Of a stretch of DNA of 38,007 nucleotides, positions 31,093 through 38,007 are shown in pieces. How positions within the stretch are numbered: position 1 is the stretch's first letter; every line of letters starts with the position of its first letter. This stretch comes from Streptomyces sp. MBT53 (GTDB lineage: Bacteria; Actinomycetota; Actinomycetes; Streptomycetales; Streptomycetaceae). The translations under genes and the position numbers were made by a program. The DNA lies in the NCBI RefSeq assembly GCF_016654115.1, contig NZ_JAEQAZ010000079.1, forward strand, positions 1-38,007, written 5' to 3'. Under the pieces are notes generated by a model. The model searched no databases. It saw only the letters and a list, made by a program, of their open reading frames with translations, and was not told the origin of the DNA.

Positions 31093-32733
31093 GTGACGGA
31101 AGCGGAGGACCGCAAACCGCAGTCGGACGAGGCCAAGAGCGCGTTCACGGCGCCCTCGGGGGTCGAAGCGGCGGTCGACGGGGAGTCTTCTACGACATCT
31201 GAGTTCGCCGTTCCGCGCGGGCTCGACGTGACAGCGCCGGCCGCGGACGAGTCCGAGGGATCGGCGTTCAGTCCGCCGAGCACCTACCGCGCCAGAGAGG
31301 CACCGCCCGCCTTCACCCCACCCACCGGCATCCCCCTCGTCAGCCTCACCAAGGACGTGCCCTGGCAGGACCGGATGCGCACGATGCTGCGGATGCCGGT
31401 GTCCGAGCGGCCCGCGCCGGAGCCGGTGCAGAAGCCGGACGACAGCGGTCCCGCCGTCCCGCGCGTGCTCGATCTGACGCTCCGCATCGGCGAGTTGCTG
31501 CTCGCGGGCGGCGAGGGCGCGGAGGATGTCGAGGCGGCGATGTTCGCGGTCTGCCGCTCCTACGGCCTCGACCGCTGCGAGCCGACGGTCACCTTCACGC
31601 TCCTCTCGATCTCCTATCAGCCCTCCCTGGTGGACGATCCGGTGACCGCGTCCCGGACCGTACGGCGCCGGGGCACCGACTACACGCGGCTCGCGGCCGT
31701 GTTCCGGCTGGTCCAGGACCTCAGCGATCCGGAAACCGCGCTCTCCTTGGAGGACGCCTACCGGCGGCTCGCGGAGATGCGGCGCAACCGGCACCCGTAC
31801 CCCGGCTGGGTGCTGACCTCCGCCAGCGGGCTGCTCGCGGGCGCCGCCTCCGTGCTCGTCGGCGGTGACATCATCGTGTTCTTCGCCGCCGCGCTCGGCG
31901 CGATGCTCGGCGACCGGCTGGCGTGGCTGTGCGCGGGGCGCGGGTTGCCGGAGTTCTACCAGTTCACGGTCGCCGCGATGCCCCCCGCCGCGATAGGGGT
32001 CGCGCTCACGGTCGCCAACGTCGACGTGAAGGCCTCCGCGGTCATCACCGGTGGGCTGTTCGCCCTGCTGCCCGGGCGGGCGCTGGTGGCGGGCGTACAG
32101 GACGGACTGACCGGCTTCTACATCACCGCGGCGGCCCGGCTCCTCGAAGTCATGTACTTCTTCGTCGGCATCGTGGCCGGCGTCCTGATCGTCCTGTACT
32201 TCGGCGTGAAGCTCGGCGCGCAGCTCAACCCCGACGTGGCCCTCGGCAACTCCGACCGGCCGCTGTGGCAGATCGGCGCGTCCGTCCTGCTGTCGCTGAC
32301 CTTCGCCGTACTGCTCCAGCAGGAACGATCCACCGTCCTGCTCGTGTCCCTCAACGGGGGTGTCGCCTGGTCTGTCTACGGGGCGATGCGCTTCGTCGCG
32401 GAGATCTCACCGGTCGCCTCTACGGCCGTCGCGGCGGGGCTCGTCGGGCTGTTCGGGCAGCTGCTGTCCCGGTACCGGTTCGCGTCGGCGTTGCCGTACA
32501 CGACCGCGGCGATCGGGCCCCTGTTGCCAGGGTCGGCCACGTATTTCGGTCTTCTGGCGATCGCTCAGAACGAGGTCGACAAGGGGCTGGTGTCGTTGGC
32601 CACGGCTGCGTCGCTGGCCATGGCCATCGCCATCGGGGTCAATCTGGGGTCGGAGATCTCGCGGTTGTTCCTGCGGGTGCCAGGGGCTTCGGCGGGGGCG
32701 CGACGGGCTGCTAAGCGGACCAGGGGGTTTTGA
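31093..32733 (+). CDS. Threonine/serine exporter family membrane protein (ThrE type)
   Basis: A 546-residue protein. The first 125 residues are a Pro/Ser-rich, probably disordered cytoplasmic region. Then comes the ThrE (DUF1212) domain, starting VLDLTLRIGELLLAGGEGAEDVEAAMFAVCRSYGLDRCEPTVTFT and continuing with about ten transmembrane segments, including the C-terminal ThrE_2-like part (PLLPGSATYFGLLAIAQNEVDKG). Corynebacterium ThrE exports threonine and serine; the substrate here is inferred from the family. GTG 31093 lies 9 nt after AGGGAG; a GTG at 31069 would add eight residues. Confidence 0.9.
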   Translation: MTEAEDRKPQSDEAKSAFTAPSGVEAAVDGESSTTSEFAVPRGLDVTAPAADESEGSAFSPPSTYRAREAPPAFTPPTGIPLVSLTKDVPWQDRMRTMLRMPVSERPAPEPVQKPDDSGPAVPRVLDLTLRIGELLLAGGEGAEDVEAAMFAVCRSYGLDRCEPTVTFTLLSISYQPSLVDDPVTASRTVRRRGTDYTRLAAVFRLVQDLSDPETALSLEDAYRRLAEMRRNRHPYPGWVLTSASGLLAGAASVLVGGDIIVFFAAALGAMLGDRLAWLCAGRGLPEFYQFTVAAMPPAAIGVALTVANVDVKASAVITGGLFALLPGRALVAGVQDGLTGFYITAAARLLEVMYFFVGIVAGVLIVLYFGVKLGAQLNPDVALGNSDRPLWQIGASVLLSLTFAVLLQQERSTVLLVSLNGGVAWSVYGAMRFVAEISPVASTAVAAGLVGLFGQLLSRYRFASALPYTTAAIGPLLPGSATYFGLLAIAQNEVDKGLVSLATAASLAMAIAIGVNLGSEISRLFLRVPGASAGARRAAKRTRGF

Positions 32734-32756
32734 GCGCCTAGTAGCTCGGGGGGCGT

Positions 32757-32850
32757 TGTGCGTCGGCGGGTGCGGGTCGTGTGTGGCTGGTCGCGCCCGC
32801 GCGGCGGAGCCGCAAATCGATACAACCCCGCGCCCCTTTGGGGCGCGTTG
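32757..32850 (-). repeat. Interspersed repeat, copy B (inverted relative to copy A)
   Basis: Read on the minus strand it begins with the hairpin CGCGCCCC-AAA-GGGGCGCG (32847-32829), then GCGGGGTTGTATCGAT, GCGGCTCCGCCGCGCGGGCGCG and ACCAGCCACAC. It matches copy A (22572-22664) almost base for base in the core. Like copy A it lies in a convergent gap, here between the ThrE-type gene (plus) and the DedA gene (minus), with its hairpin end 12 nt from the DedA stop. Confidence 0.75.
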
Positions 32851-32862
32851 CAGCTAGGCCTG

Positions 32863-33783
32863 CTAGTAGCCCTGCCCTTGGCCCTGGCCCTGGCCCTGGC
32901 CCTGGCCCTGGTTGTTGTACGGCGGGTACTGCTCGTACTGCTGGTTGCCATAGGACTGCTGCTGGTACGGCTGTTGTTGCTGGGGCTGGGCGTAGTACTG
33001 GTCGTAGCCGTTGTTCTGGTCGTAGCCGTTGTTCTGCTGCTGCGGCTGGGGCTCGTCGATGCGGCGGAGCTGGGTCGTCGAGTCGTCCATGATGACCGGG
33101 AACGGCTGGGTCGCGGCCGGGTCTCCGGGCTGCTCCTCGTGCCGCTGGGGGCCCTGGGGGGCCTTCTTCGCCTTGGAGCGGGCGCGCAGGAACTCGATGA
33201 TGATCGGGACCACGGAGACGAAGACGATCAGGATGAGGATCGCTTCGATGTTCTTGTGGACGAAGTCGATGTTGCCGAGCCAGGAACCGAGCAGCGTCAC
33301 GCCCGCGCCCCACAGGACGCCGCCGATGATGTTGAACGTGAGGAACGAGCGGTACTTCATGCCGCTGACGCCGGCGATGATCGGCGTGAACGTGCGCACG
33401 ATGGGCACGAAGCGGGCCAGGACCAGGGACTTGGGGCCGTACTTCTCGAAGAACTCGTGCGCCTTGACCACGTTCTCCTGTTTGAAGAGGCGTGAGTCCG
33501 GGCGGCTGAAGAGCGAGGGGCCGACCTTCTTGCCGAAGACGTAGCCCGCCTGGTCGCCGAGGATCGCGGCGACGCAGATCAGCGCGACGGCCGCCCACAG
33601 CGGGAAGTCCAGGGTGCCCGCGGTGATCAGCAGGCCGCAGGTGAACAGCAGCGAGTCACCCGGCAGGAAGAACCCGATGAGCAGGCCGGACTCCGCGAAG
33701 ACCACGAGGAGCAGGCCCCAGATACCGAACCGGTCGAGCATGGTGTTCGGGTCGAGCCAGCTCGGGCCGAGGGCAAGCGTCAT
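32863..33783 (-). CDS. DedA-family membrane protein with Q/N/Y/G-rich tail
   Basis: A 306-residue protein. The DedA (SNARE-associated, PF09335) domain occupies about 1-205 with motifs FAESGLLIGFFLPGDSLLF (E31, D43) and ARFVPIVRTFTPIIAGVSGM (R124, R130). DedA proteins are linked to undecaprenyl-phosphate or phospholipid translocation and membrane homeostasis. Residues 245-306 are a low-complexity tail of Gln, Asn, Tyr, Pro and Gly: two NNGYDQ units, poly-Gln runs and seven QG pairs before the final Tyr. This composition is prion-like. The tail is encoded by hexanucleotide repeats at 32866-32911. ATG 33783 is chosen over a longer frame because the hydrophobic DedA start follows it. Confidence 0.92.
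   Translation of the reverse strand: MTLALGPSWLDPNTMLDRFGIWGLLLVVFAESGLLIGFFLPGDSLLFTCGLLITAGTLDFPLWAAVALICVAAILGDQAGYVFGKKVGPSLFSRPDSRLFKQENVVKAHEFFEKYGPKSLVLARFVPIVRTFTPIIAGVSGMKYRSFLTFNIIGGVLWGAGVTLLGSWLGNIDFVHKNIEAILILIVFVSVVPIIIEFLRARSKAKKAPQGPQRHEEQPGDPAATQPFPVIMDDSTTQLRRIDEPQPQQQNNGYDQNNGYDQYYAQPQQQQPYQQQSYGNQQYEQYPPYNNQGQGQGQGQGQGQGY
32866..32911 (-). repeat. Hexanucleotide repeat coding for (Gln-Gly)n
   Basis: On the minus strand CAGGGC is repeated seven times with one CAAGGG variant, coding for the terminal QG pairs of the DedA protein. Loss or gain of a unit keeps the frame, so tail length can change by slippage without breaking the gene. Confidence 0.85.
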
Positions 33784-33927
33784 AACGGTTCCGGGCTCCT
33801 GAAGGGTGGAGGGATACGGCGTCGTCCAGGCAAGGCCGCACAAAGCTATCAACGCAATGTGTCCGCCCCAGGTTCCACCGGTGACTCCAGGATGCACTGT
33901 GGGCCGCATAGGACAAAGCTGTGAGCC

Positions 33928-34293
33928 ATGGGTATCGACGAATACGGCGGCGGCCAGGGGCCGCAGGCCGATGTGCTGGTCGTCACGACGAACGACGTTC
34001 CGGGGTACCGGGTCGAGCAGGTGATCGGCGAGGTGTTCGGGCTGACCGTGCGCTCACGGCATCTCGGCAGCCAGATCGGCGCCGGTCTGAAGTCGATGGT
34101 CGGCGGCGAGCTGAAGGGGCTCACCAAGACCCTCGTGCAGACCCGCAACCAGGCCATGGAACGGCTCATCGAGCAGGCACGCGCGCGTGGCGCCAACGGC
34201 GTCCTGGCGTTCCGCTTCGACGTGACCGAGGCGGCCGACGTGGGCACCGAGGTGTGCGCCTACGGGACGGCGGTGGTGCTGGCCCGGGTGTGA
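33928..34293 (+). CDS. YbjQ-family heavy-metal-binding-domain protein
   Basis: A 121-residue protein of the YbjQ/UPF0145 family (PF01906). Residues 15-121 show VLVVTTNDVPGYRVEQVIGEVFGLTVRSRH, the central VGGELKGLTKTLVQTRNQAMERLIEQARARGANGVLAFRFD, and VCAYGTAVVL at the end. Proteins of this family form pentameric barrels; the metal-binding label rests on resemblance and the function is unknown. ATG 33928 is clear, 13 nt after TAGGAC. It is divergent from the DedA gene (144-bp gap) and convergent with tipA. Confidence 0.9.
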   Translation: MGIDEYGGGQGPQADVLVVTTNDVPGYRVEQVIGEVFGLTVRSRHLGSQIGAGLKSMVGGELKGLTKTLVQTRNQAMERLIEQARARGANGVLAFRFDVTEAADVGTEVCAYGTAVVLARV

Positions 34294-34295
34294 CC

Positions 34296-34329
34296 GCACA
34301 CCCCGGAGAGGGGCTCCTAGGAGGTGTGC
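34296..34329. terminator. Nested hairpin between the YbjQ-type gene and tipA
   Basis: GCACACC (34296-34302) pairs with GGTGTGC (34323-34329), enclosing a GGAG/CTCC stem. It overlaps the last codons of tipA and lies 3 nt after the YbjQ-type stop. It could end transcription from both sides, but it has no T-run. Confidence 0.4.
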
Positions 34330-34751
34330 CGGGACGCGTTCGCCAGGATCGCGTCCCGGAGGTGTTCGGCCAGACCGGGCGCCATCGCGTCGTAGAACGC
34401 CTTGAAGCGCTCGTCGGAGACGTACATCCCGGCGAGGCAGACGTGCATCTCGTAGGAGCACGCGTAGAACCAGCGGTCGATGTGGAGCCTGTGTTCCTCG
34501 GCCAGGTCCATGGCCTCCTCGGCGGTGGGTGGTTGGCCGGCGGTCACCAGGGTGGCGTAGCGCTCGCTCCAGTCGTCGACCTCGGCCTGGAGGCGTTTCC
34601 AGTCGGCCTTGGTGTAGCGGGCGGCCCGGCGCTGCGACTCGGCGTAGGCCTCGGTGCCGCCCCAGCGCTGTTCGGCCTCTTCGGCGTACTGCTCGGGGTC
34701 CTTGTCGCCGAAGACCTCGAAGCGTTCCTCGGGGGTGAGGTTGATGCCCAT
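34317..34751 (-). CDS. tipA: TipAS, antibiotic-binding form from an internal start in tipA
   Basis: In S. lividans the same mRNA yields TipAS, a 144-residue protein with only the ligand-binding domain, which soaks up thiopeptides and acts as a resistance factor. Here the in-frame ATG at 34751 (MGINLTPEERFEVFG) has GGAGG upstream at suitable spacing and gives exactly 144 residues. The internal start is therefore probably used. Both binding cysteines are within it. Confidence 0.85.
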   Translation of the reverse strand: MGINLTPEERFEVFGDKDPEQYAEEAEQRWGGTEAYAESQRRAARYTKADWKRLQAEVDDWSERYATLVTAGQPPTAEEAMDLAEEHRLHIDRWFYACSYEMHVCLAGMYVSDERFKAFYDAMAPGLAEHLRDAILANASRHTS

Positions 34752-35099
34752 CGTGCGTGCCTCCATGGCGTGTTCCACGGCCTCGGCCATCTTCCGGAGC
34801 TTCTCGATCCGGGCGGTCAGCAGCTCGTGCTGCCGGCGCAGGTGTGCGCGCGGGTCCGTCTCCGGGTCGTCGAGCAGGGCCGCGACCTCGTCGAGCGGGA
34901 AGCCGAGTTCCCGGTAGAACAGGATCTGCTGCAGCCGGTCGAGGTCCGCGTCGCCGTAGCGCCGGTGGCCCGCGTGGCTGCGCCCGCTCGGGACGAGCAG
35001 GCCGATGTCGTCGTAGTGGTGCAGCGTGCGCACGGTGACCCCGGCGAATCCGGCGACCTGTCCCACGGAGTAGGAGTCCTGTCCTACGGAGTGGCTCAC
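34317..35099 (-). CDS. tipA: Thiopeptide-induced MerR-family regulator TipAL
   Basis: TipAL activates its own promoter when it covalently binds thiopeptides such as thiostrepton. The 260-residue protein has a MerR helix-turn-helix (about 10-80: VAGFAGVTVRTLHHYDDIGLL and GHRRYGDADLDRL), a dimer coiled coil (about 82-115) and the TipAS antibiotic-binding domain (117-260). The two cysteines of the known binding site are C214 and C221 in ACSYEMHVC. S. lividans TipAL is 253 residues with Cys207 and Cys214. The 7-residue shift comes from an N-terminal tandem duplication: SHSVGQD then SYSVGQV. The GTG at 35099 follows GGAG by 6 nt. Known ligand chemistry is from S. lividans; here it is inferred. Confidence 0.96.
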   Translation of the reverse strand: MSHSVGQDSYSVGQVAGFAGVTVRTLHHYDDIGLLVPSGRSHAGHRRYGDADLDRLQQILFYRELGFPLDEVAALLDDPETDPRAHLRRQHELLTARIEKLRKMAEAVEHAMEARTMGINLTPEERFEVFGDKDPEQYAEEAEQRWGGTEAYAESQRRAARYTKADWKRLQAEVDDWSERYATLVTAGQPPTAEEAMDLAEEHRLHIDRWFYACSYEMHVCLAGMYVSDERFKAFYDAMAPGLAEHLRDAILANASRHTS

Positions 35100-35126
35100 T
35101 TCCGCTCCTTTCTCTGTCCGCGCTCC

Positions 35127-35157
35127 ACGGTGGGCCCTCACGCCACGTGAGGTGCAA
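35127..35157 (-). promoter_or_regulatory. tipA promoter with TipAL operator
   Basis: On the minus strand TTGCAC (35157-35152) and CACCGT (35132-35127) are separated by 19 bp, the over-long spacer of MerR-activated promoters. Within the spacer an inverted repeat CCTCACG-TGG-CGTGAGG (35152-35136) matches the layout of the S. lividans thiostrepton-inducible tipA promoter. Transcription would start about 20 nt before the ribosome site of tipA. Confidence 0.9.
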
Positions 35158-35225
35158 GCCCCGCAGTCCCACAGGCCGCGCACCTTCAAGATGTTGGGTC
35201 CGTTTTGCCCGCTTATGGTGAGCGC

Positions 35226-36509
35226 GTGGCCCAGGACAGCGCGCAACAGGCACCCGTTGCCCCTACGACCCCGGCGCGCGCCCTGCTGCCGTTGATCGTC
35301 CCCGCCCTGGTCGTGGGCGTGCTCGCGAGTCTGCTCTTCCTCGGAGTGAGCGAGGCGGCGGAACGGCTCCAGCACGTGCTGTGGAAGAACCTGCCAGACG
35401 CCCTCGGCATCGGCCGTTACTCGGTGCTGTGGATGCTCGTCATGCTCACCGCGACCGGCATCGTGGTCGGCCTCGTGGTCTGGAAGGTGCCCGGGCACGC
35501 CGGTCCCGACCCGGCCACCACCGGCCTGGAGGCCGTACCGCTGCCGCCCGCGGTGCTGCCGGGGCTGGTGCTGGCGACCGCGCTGATGCTCGCGGGCGGG
35601 CCGAGTCTCGGCCCGGAGAACCCGATCATCGCCGTGAACGTGGGACTCGCCCTGTGGGCCGGACGCAGGTTCGCGCCCCGGGTGCCGGGCGGGGTGTGGG
35701 GGGCGCTGGCCGAGTCGGCGACGATCGGGGCGCTGTTCGGGACGCCGGTCGCGGCGGCCCTGCTCATCTCGGAGGCGCTGGCCGCGCGGCAGACGAAGGG
35801 GGCCCTGTGGGACAACGTGTTCGCGCCGCTCGCCGCGGCCGGGGCGGGCGCCATGACGACCACCCTGGTGGCCCACCCGACCTTCGACCTGCACCTGCCC
35901 GCGTTCGGCAGGCCGGGCTGGGGCGATCTGCTCGCAGTCCTCGTACTGGCGCCACTGGCCGCACTGCTCGGAATGGCCGCGGTCCACGCCTTCCCATACG
36001 TCCACGGCGCCTTCTCCCGGCTCAGGCACCCCATGCTGGCGCTTCCGGCCGGTGGACTGGTCCTGGGCCTTCTGGCGGCCGTGGGCGGCCATCTGACGCT
36101 CTTCAAGGGACTGGACGAGATCGGCGAACTGGCCGCCGACCCCGAGGGCTGGTCGGCGGGGCAGTTCGCGACCATGACGCTCGTGAAGCTGGCCGCGCTG
36201 GTGGTCGCCGCGTCCTGCGGCTTCCGGGGCGGCCGCATCTTCCCGTCGGTCTTCATCGGGACCGCGTTCGGCCTCTTCGCCCACGCGGTCGTGCCGGCGG
36301 TGGATCCGGCCCTGGCTGTCGCGGCGGGCGTCCTGGGCATGCTCCTCGCGATCACCCGGCAGGGCTGGGTGAGTCTGTTCACGGCCGCCATCCTGGTGGC
36401 CTCGCCGGCGATCCTCGCCCTGCTCTGCATCGCCTCGCTGCCGGCCTGGCTGCTGGTGACAGGGCGACCGCAGATGCAGTTGCGCGCGGACGGAACTCCG
36501 GTCCGCTGA
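35226..36509 (+). CDS. CLC-family chloride channel/transporter
   Basis: A 427-residue membrane protein with about ten hydrophobic segments and the CLC filter motifs in altered form: GPSLGPENP (125-133), whose E131 matches the gating glutamate of the usual GREGP, and CGFRGGRIFPSVFIG (331-345), matching the GXFXP motif. The first filter motif (GSGIP) is not recognisable; HAGPDPATTG occupies its place. The inner proton glutamate of E. coli ClC-ec1 (E203) seems to be alanine (ISEAL, A184), so this may conduct chloride passively. The GTG at 35226 lies 6 nt after TATGGT (leaderless pattern). Glutamate decarboxylase follows after 42 bp. Confidence 0.88.
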   Translation: MAQDSAQQAPVAPTTPARALLPLIVPALVVGVLASLLFLGVSEAAERLQHVLWKNLPDALGIGRYSVLWMLVMLTATGIVVGLVVWKVPGHAGPDPATTGLEAVPLPPAVLPGLVLATALMLAGGPSLGPENPIIAVNVGLALWAGRRFAPRVPGGVWGALAESATIGALFGTPVAAALLISEALAARQTKGALWDNVFAPLAAAGAGAMTTTLVAHPTFDLHLPAFGRPGWGDLLAVLVLAPLAALLGMAAVHAFPYVHGAFSRLRHPMLALPAGGLVLGLLAAVGGHLTLFKGLDEIGELAADPEGWSAGQFATMTLVKLAALVVAASCGFRGGRIFPSVFIGTAFGLFAHAVVPAVDPALAVAAGVLGMLLAITRQGWVSLFTAAILVASPAILALLCIASLPAWLLVTGRPQMQLRADGTPVR

Positions 36510-36551
36510 CACCCGTTGATCCTTTTGATTCATTCCGCAGGAGGCCCGCAC

Positions 36552-37958
36552 ATGCCGTTGCACAAAGGTCCCGAGCAGCCCGAAGAACGCCCCATGTCGG
36601 TGAACCCCTTCTACGGGGAGGCCAATCCGGTCGGCGGCATGACCGAGGCGCCGCCCAAGCACCGGCTCCCGGACGCACCGCTCCCCCCGATGACGGCGGC
36701 TCAACTCGTGCACGACGAGCTGATGCTGGACGGCAACTCCCGCCTCAACCTGGCGACGTTCGTCACCACCTGGATGGAGCCGGAAGCCGGCGTCCTGATG
36801 GCGGAGTGCCGGGACAAGAACATGATCGACAAGGACGAGTACCCACGCACGGCCGAGCTGGAGAAACGCTGCGTGGCCATGCTCGCCGACCTGTGGAACG
36901 CACCGGACCCCTCCGCGGCCGTCGGCTGCTCGACGACCGGCTCCAGCGAGGCCTGCATGCTCGCCGGCATGGCCCTGAAGCGCCGCTGGATGCAACGCAA
37001 CAAGGACCGCTACCCGGCCGCCCGCCCGAACCTGGTGATGGGCGTCAACGTCCAGGTCTGCTGGGAGAAGTTCTGCAACTTCTGGGAGGTGGAAGCCCGC
37101 CAGGTCCCCATGGAGGGCGACCGCTTCCACCTCGACCCCCAAGCCGCCGCCGACCTCTGCGACGAGAACACGATCGGCGTCGTAGGCATCCTGGGCTCCA
37201 CCTTCGACGGCTCCTACGAACCGATCGCCGACCTCTGTACCGCCCTCGACGCCCTCCAGGAGCGCACGGGCCTCGACATCCCGGTGCACGTGGACGGCGC
37301 GTCCGGCGCCATGGTCGCCCCCTTCCTGGACGAGGACCTGGTCTGGGACTTCCGTCTCCCGCGCGTGGCCTCGATCAACACCTCGGGCCACAAGTACGGC
37401 CTGGTCTACCCGGGCGTCGGCTGGGCCCTGTGGCGCGACAAGGAGGCCCTCCCGGAGGAACTGGTCTTCCGCGTCAACTACTTGGGCGGCGACATGCCCA
37501 CCTTCGCCCTCAACTTCTCCCGCCCCGGCGCCCAAGTGGTGGCCCAGTACTACACGTTCCTACGCCTCGGCCGAGAGGGCTACCGAGCCGTACAACAGTC
37601 GACCCGCAACGTGGCCCAGGGCCTGGCAGACCGCATCGAGGCCCTGGGCGACTTCGAACTCCTCACCCGGGGCACCGAGTTGCCGGTCTTCGCCTTCACC
37701 ACAAACCAAAACGTCACGGCCTACGACGTCTTCGACGTCTCCCGCCGCCTACGCGAACGCGGCTGGCTGGTCCCGGCGTACACCTTCCCGGCCAACCGCG
37801 AGGACCTCTCGGTCCTCCGCATCGTCTGCCGCAACGGCTTCTCCGCAGACCTGGCCGAACTCTTCCTGGACGACCTGACGCAACTGCTCCCCCAGCTCCG
37901 GAACCAGCCGTACCCCCTGACCCGCGACAAGGGAGCGGCCACGGGCTTCCACCACTGA
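36552..37958 (+). CDS. gad: Glutamate decarboxylase
   Basis: A PLP enzyme that turns glutamate into gamma-aminobutyrate and CO2, using up a proton. The 468-residue protein is full length. Landmarks are STTGSSEACMLAG (127-139), HVDGASG (246-252, D248 contacts the PLP nitrogen) and NTSGHKYGL with K281 as Schiff-base lysine. The C-terminus ends in two histidines (GFHH); in E. coli GadB a C-terminal histidine caps the active site at neutral pH, so pH control is possible. ATG 36552 has a strong AGGAGG 7 nt upstream. It follows the CLC gene on the same strand, probably as one unit. No glutamate/GABA antiporter gene is in the window. Confidence 0.95.
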   Translation: MPLHKGPEQPEERPMSVNPFYGEANPVGGMTEAPPKHRLPDAPLPPMTAAQLVHDELMLDGNSRLNLATFVTTWMEPEAGVLMAECRDKNMIDKDEYPRTAELEKRCVAMLADLWNAPDPSAAVGCSTTGSSEACMLAGMALKRRWMQRNKDRYPAARPNLVMGVNVQVCWEKFCNFWEVEARQVPMEGDRFHLDPQAAADLCDENTIGVVGILGSTFDGSYEPIADLCTALDALQERTGLDIPVHVDGASGAMVAPFLDEDLVWDFRLPRVASINTSGHKYGLVYPGVGWALWRDKEALPEELVFRVNYLGGDMPTFALNFSRPGAQVVAQYYTFLRLGREGYRAVQQSTRNVAQGLADRIEALGDFELLTRGTELPVFAFTTNQNVTAYDVFDVSRRLRERGWLVPAYTFPANREDLSVLRIVCRNGFSADLAELFLDDLTQLLPQLRNQPYPLTRDKGAATGFHH

Positions 37959-38007
37959 GACGGCCGAGGGCCGAGCGGACCGCCACCCGGCGCGGCACCG
38001 ACCCACA

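Noticed and set aside
34317..37535. A 1072-codon open frame on the minus strand spanning tipA, the CLC gene and part of gad
   Set aside because: Only the last 260 codons are tipA. The rest lies antisense to two clear genes and has low-complexity Gly/Arg/Gln composition typical of GC-rich shadow frames.

Overview
The window is Streptomyces chromosome. The evidence is very high G+C, many GTG starts, strong G/C at third codon positions, start/stop overlaps of the ATGA and GTGA type, and above all a recognisable tipA gene with its thiostrepton-type promoter. It is mostly housekeeping. No tRNA, rRNA, CRISPR array, prophage or insertion sequence was seen. The gene content matches a block known from Mycobacterium tuberculosis: coaX, panC and a DUF2520 gene; the folate genes; then ftsH, hpt, tilS, a zinc hydrolase, dacB and ppa. 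Here it is rearranged and carries extra genes.

Layout. 1-400: no convincing gene, only diverged direct repeats. 401-5823 (minus): one tightly packed operon, DUF2520 dehydrogenase, panC, nadB, nadC, coaX, which joins NAD and pantothenate/CoA synthesis. 6009-8423 (plus): a threonine aldolase-like lyase, then an ArsR-type regulator with an inverted repeat in front of it. 8440-10433 (minus): a NarL-type two-component pair. 10552-11571 (plus): a MidA/NDUFAF7-family methyltransferase, tail to tail with an orphan nuoD paralogue (11601-12752, minus). 12784-14645 (plus): two bacterial PH-domain membrane proteins. 14708-17204 (minus): a coiled-coil membrane protein and a membrane-anchored esterase. 17405-19240 (plus): an MprF/LysX-type lysyltransferase.

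19369-22551 (plus): folP, an NTF2-like gene, folB, folK and a DUF3180 membrane protein. These face folE (minus, 22665-23270), so most of the tetrahydrobiopterin-independent (folate) branch from GTP to hydroxymethyl-dihydropteroate is here, on two strands. 23405-30417 (minus): ftsH, hpt, tilS, a zinc-dependent hydrolase and a dacB-type PBP4. 30497-32733 (plus): ppa and a threonine/serine exporter. 32863-33783 (minus): a DedA protein with a glutamine/asparagine-rich tail. 33928-34293 (plus): a YbjQ protein. 34317-35099 (minus): tipA. 35226-37958 (plus): a CLC-family channel gene followed 42 bp later by glutamate decarboxylase.

The points most worth following are: (1) the NDUFAF7-like methyltransferase next to an orphan NuoD that keeps the arginine NDUFAF7 is known to methylate, while its quinone-site tyrosine is tryptophan; (2) a run of eight 11-residue proline-punctuated repeats on the cytoplasmic side of the PBP4; (3) a 21-bp tandem duplication that lengthens TipAL by seven residues; (4) two opposite copies of an interspersed repeat, both in convergent intergenic gaps; (5) a CLC-decarboxylase pair resembling an acid-resistance module; and (6) six genes that start 6-7 nt after a TANNNT hexamer, as expected of leaderless transcripts. 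All functions are inferred from sequence by eye; no database search was run.
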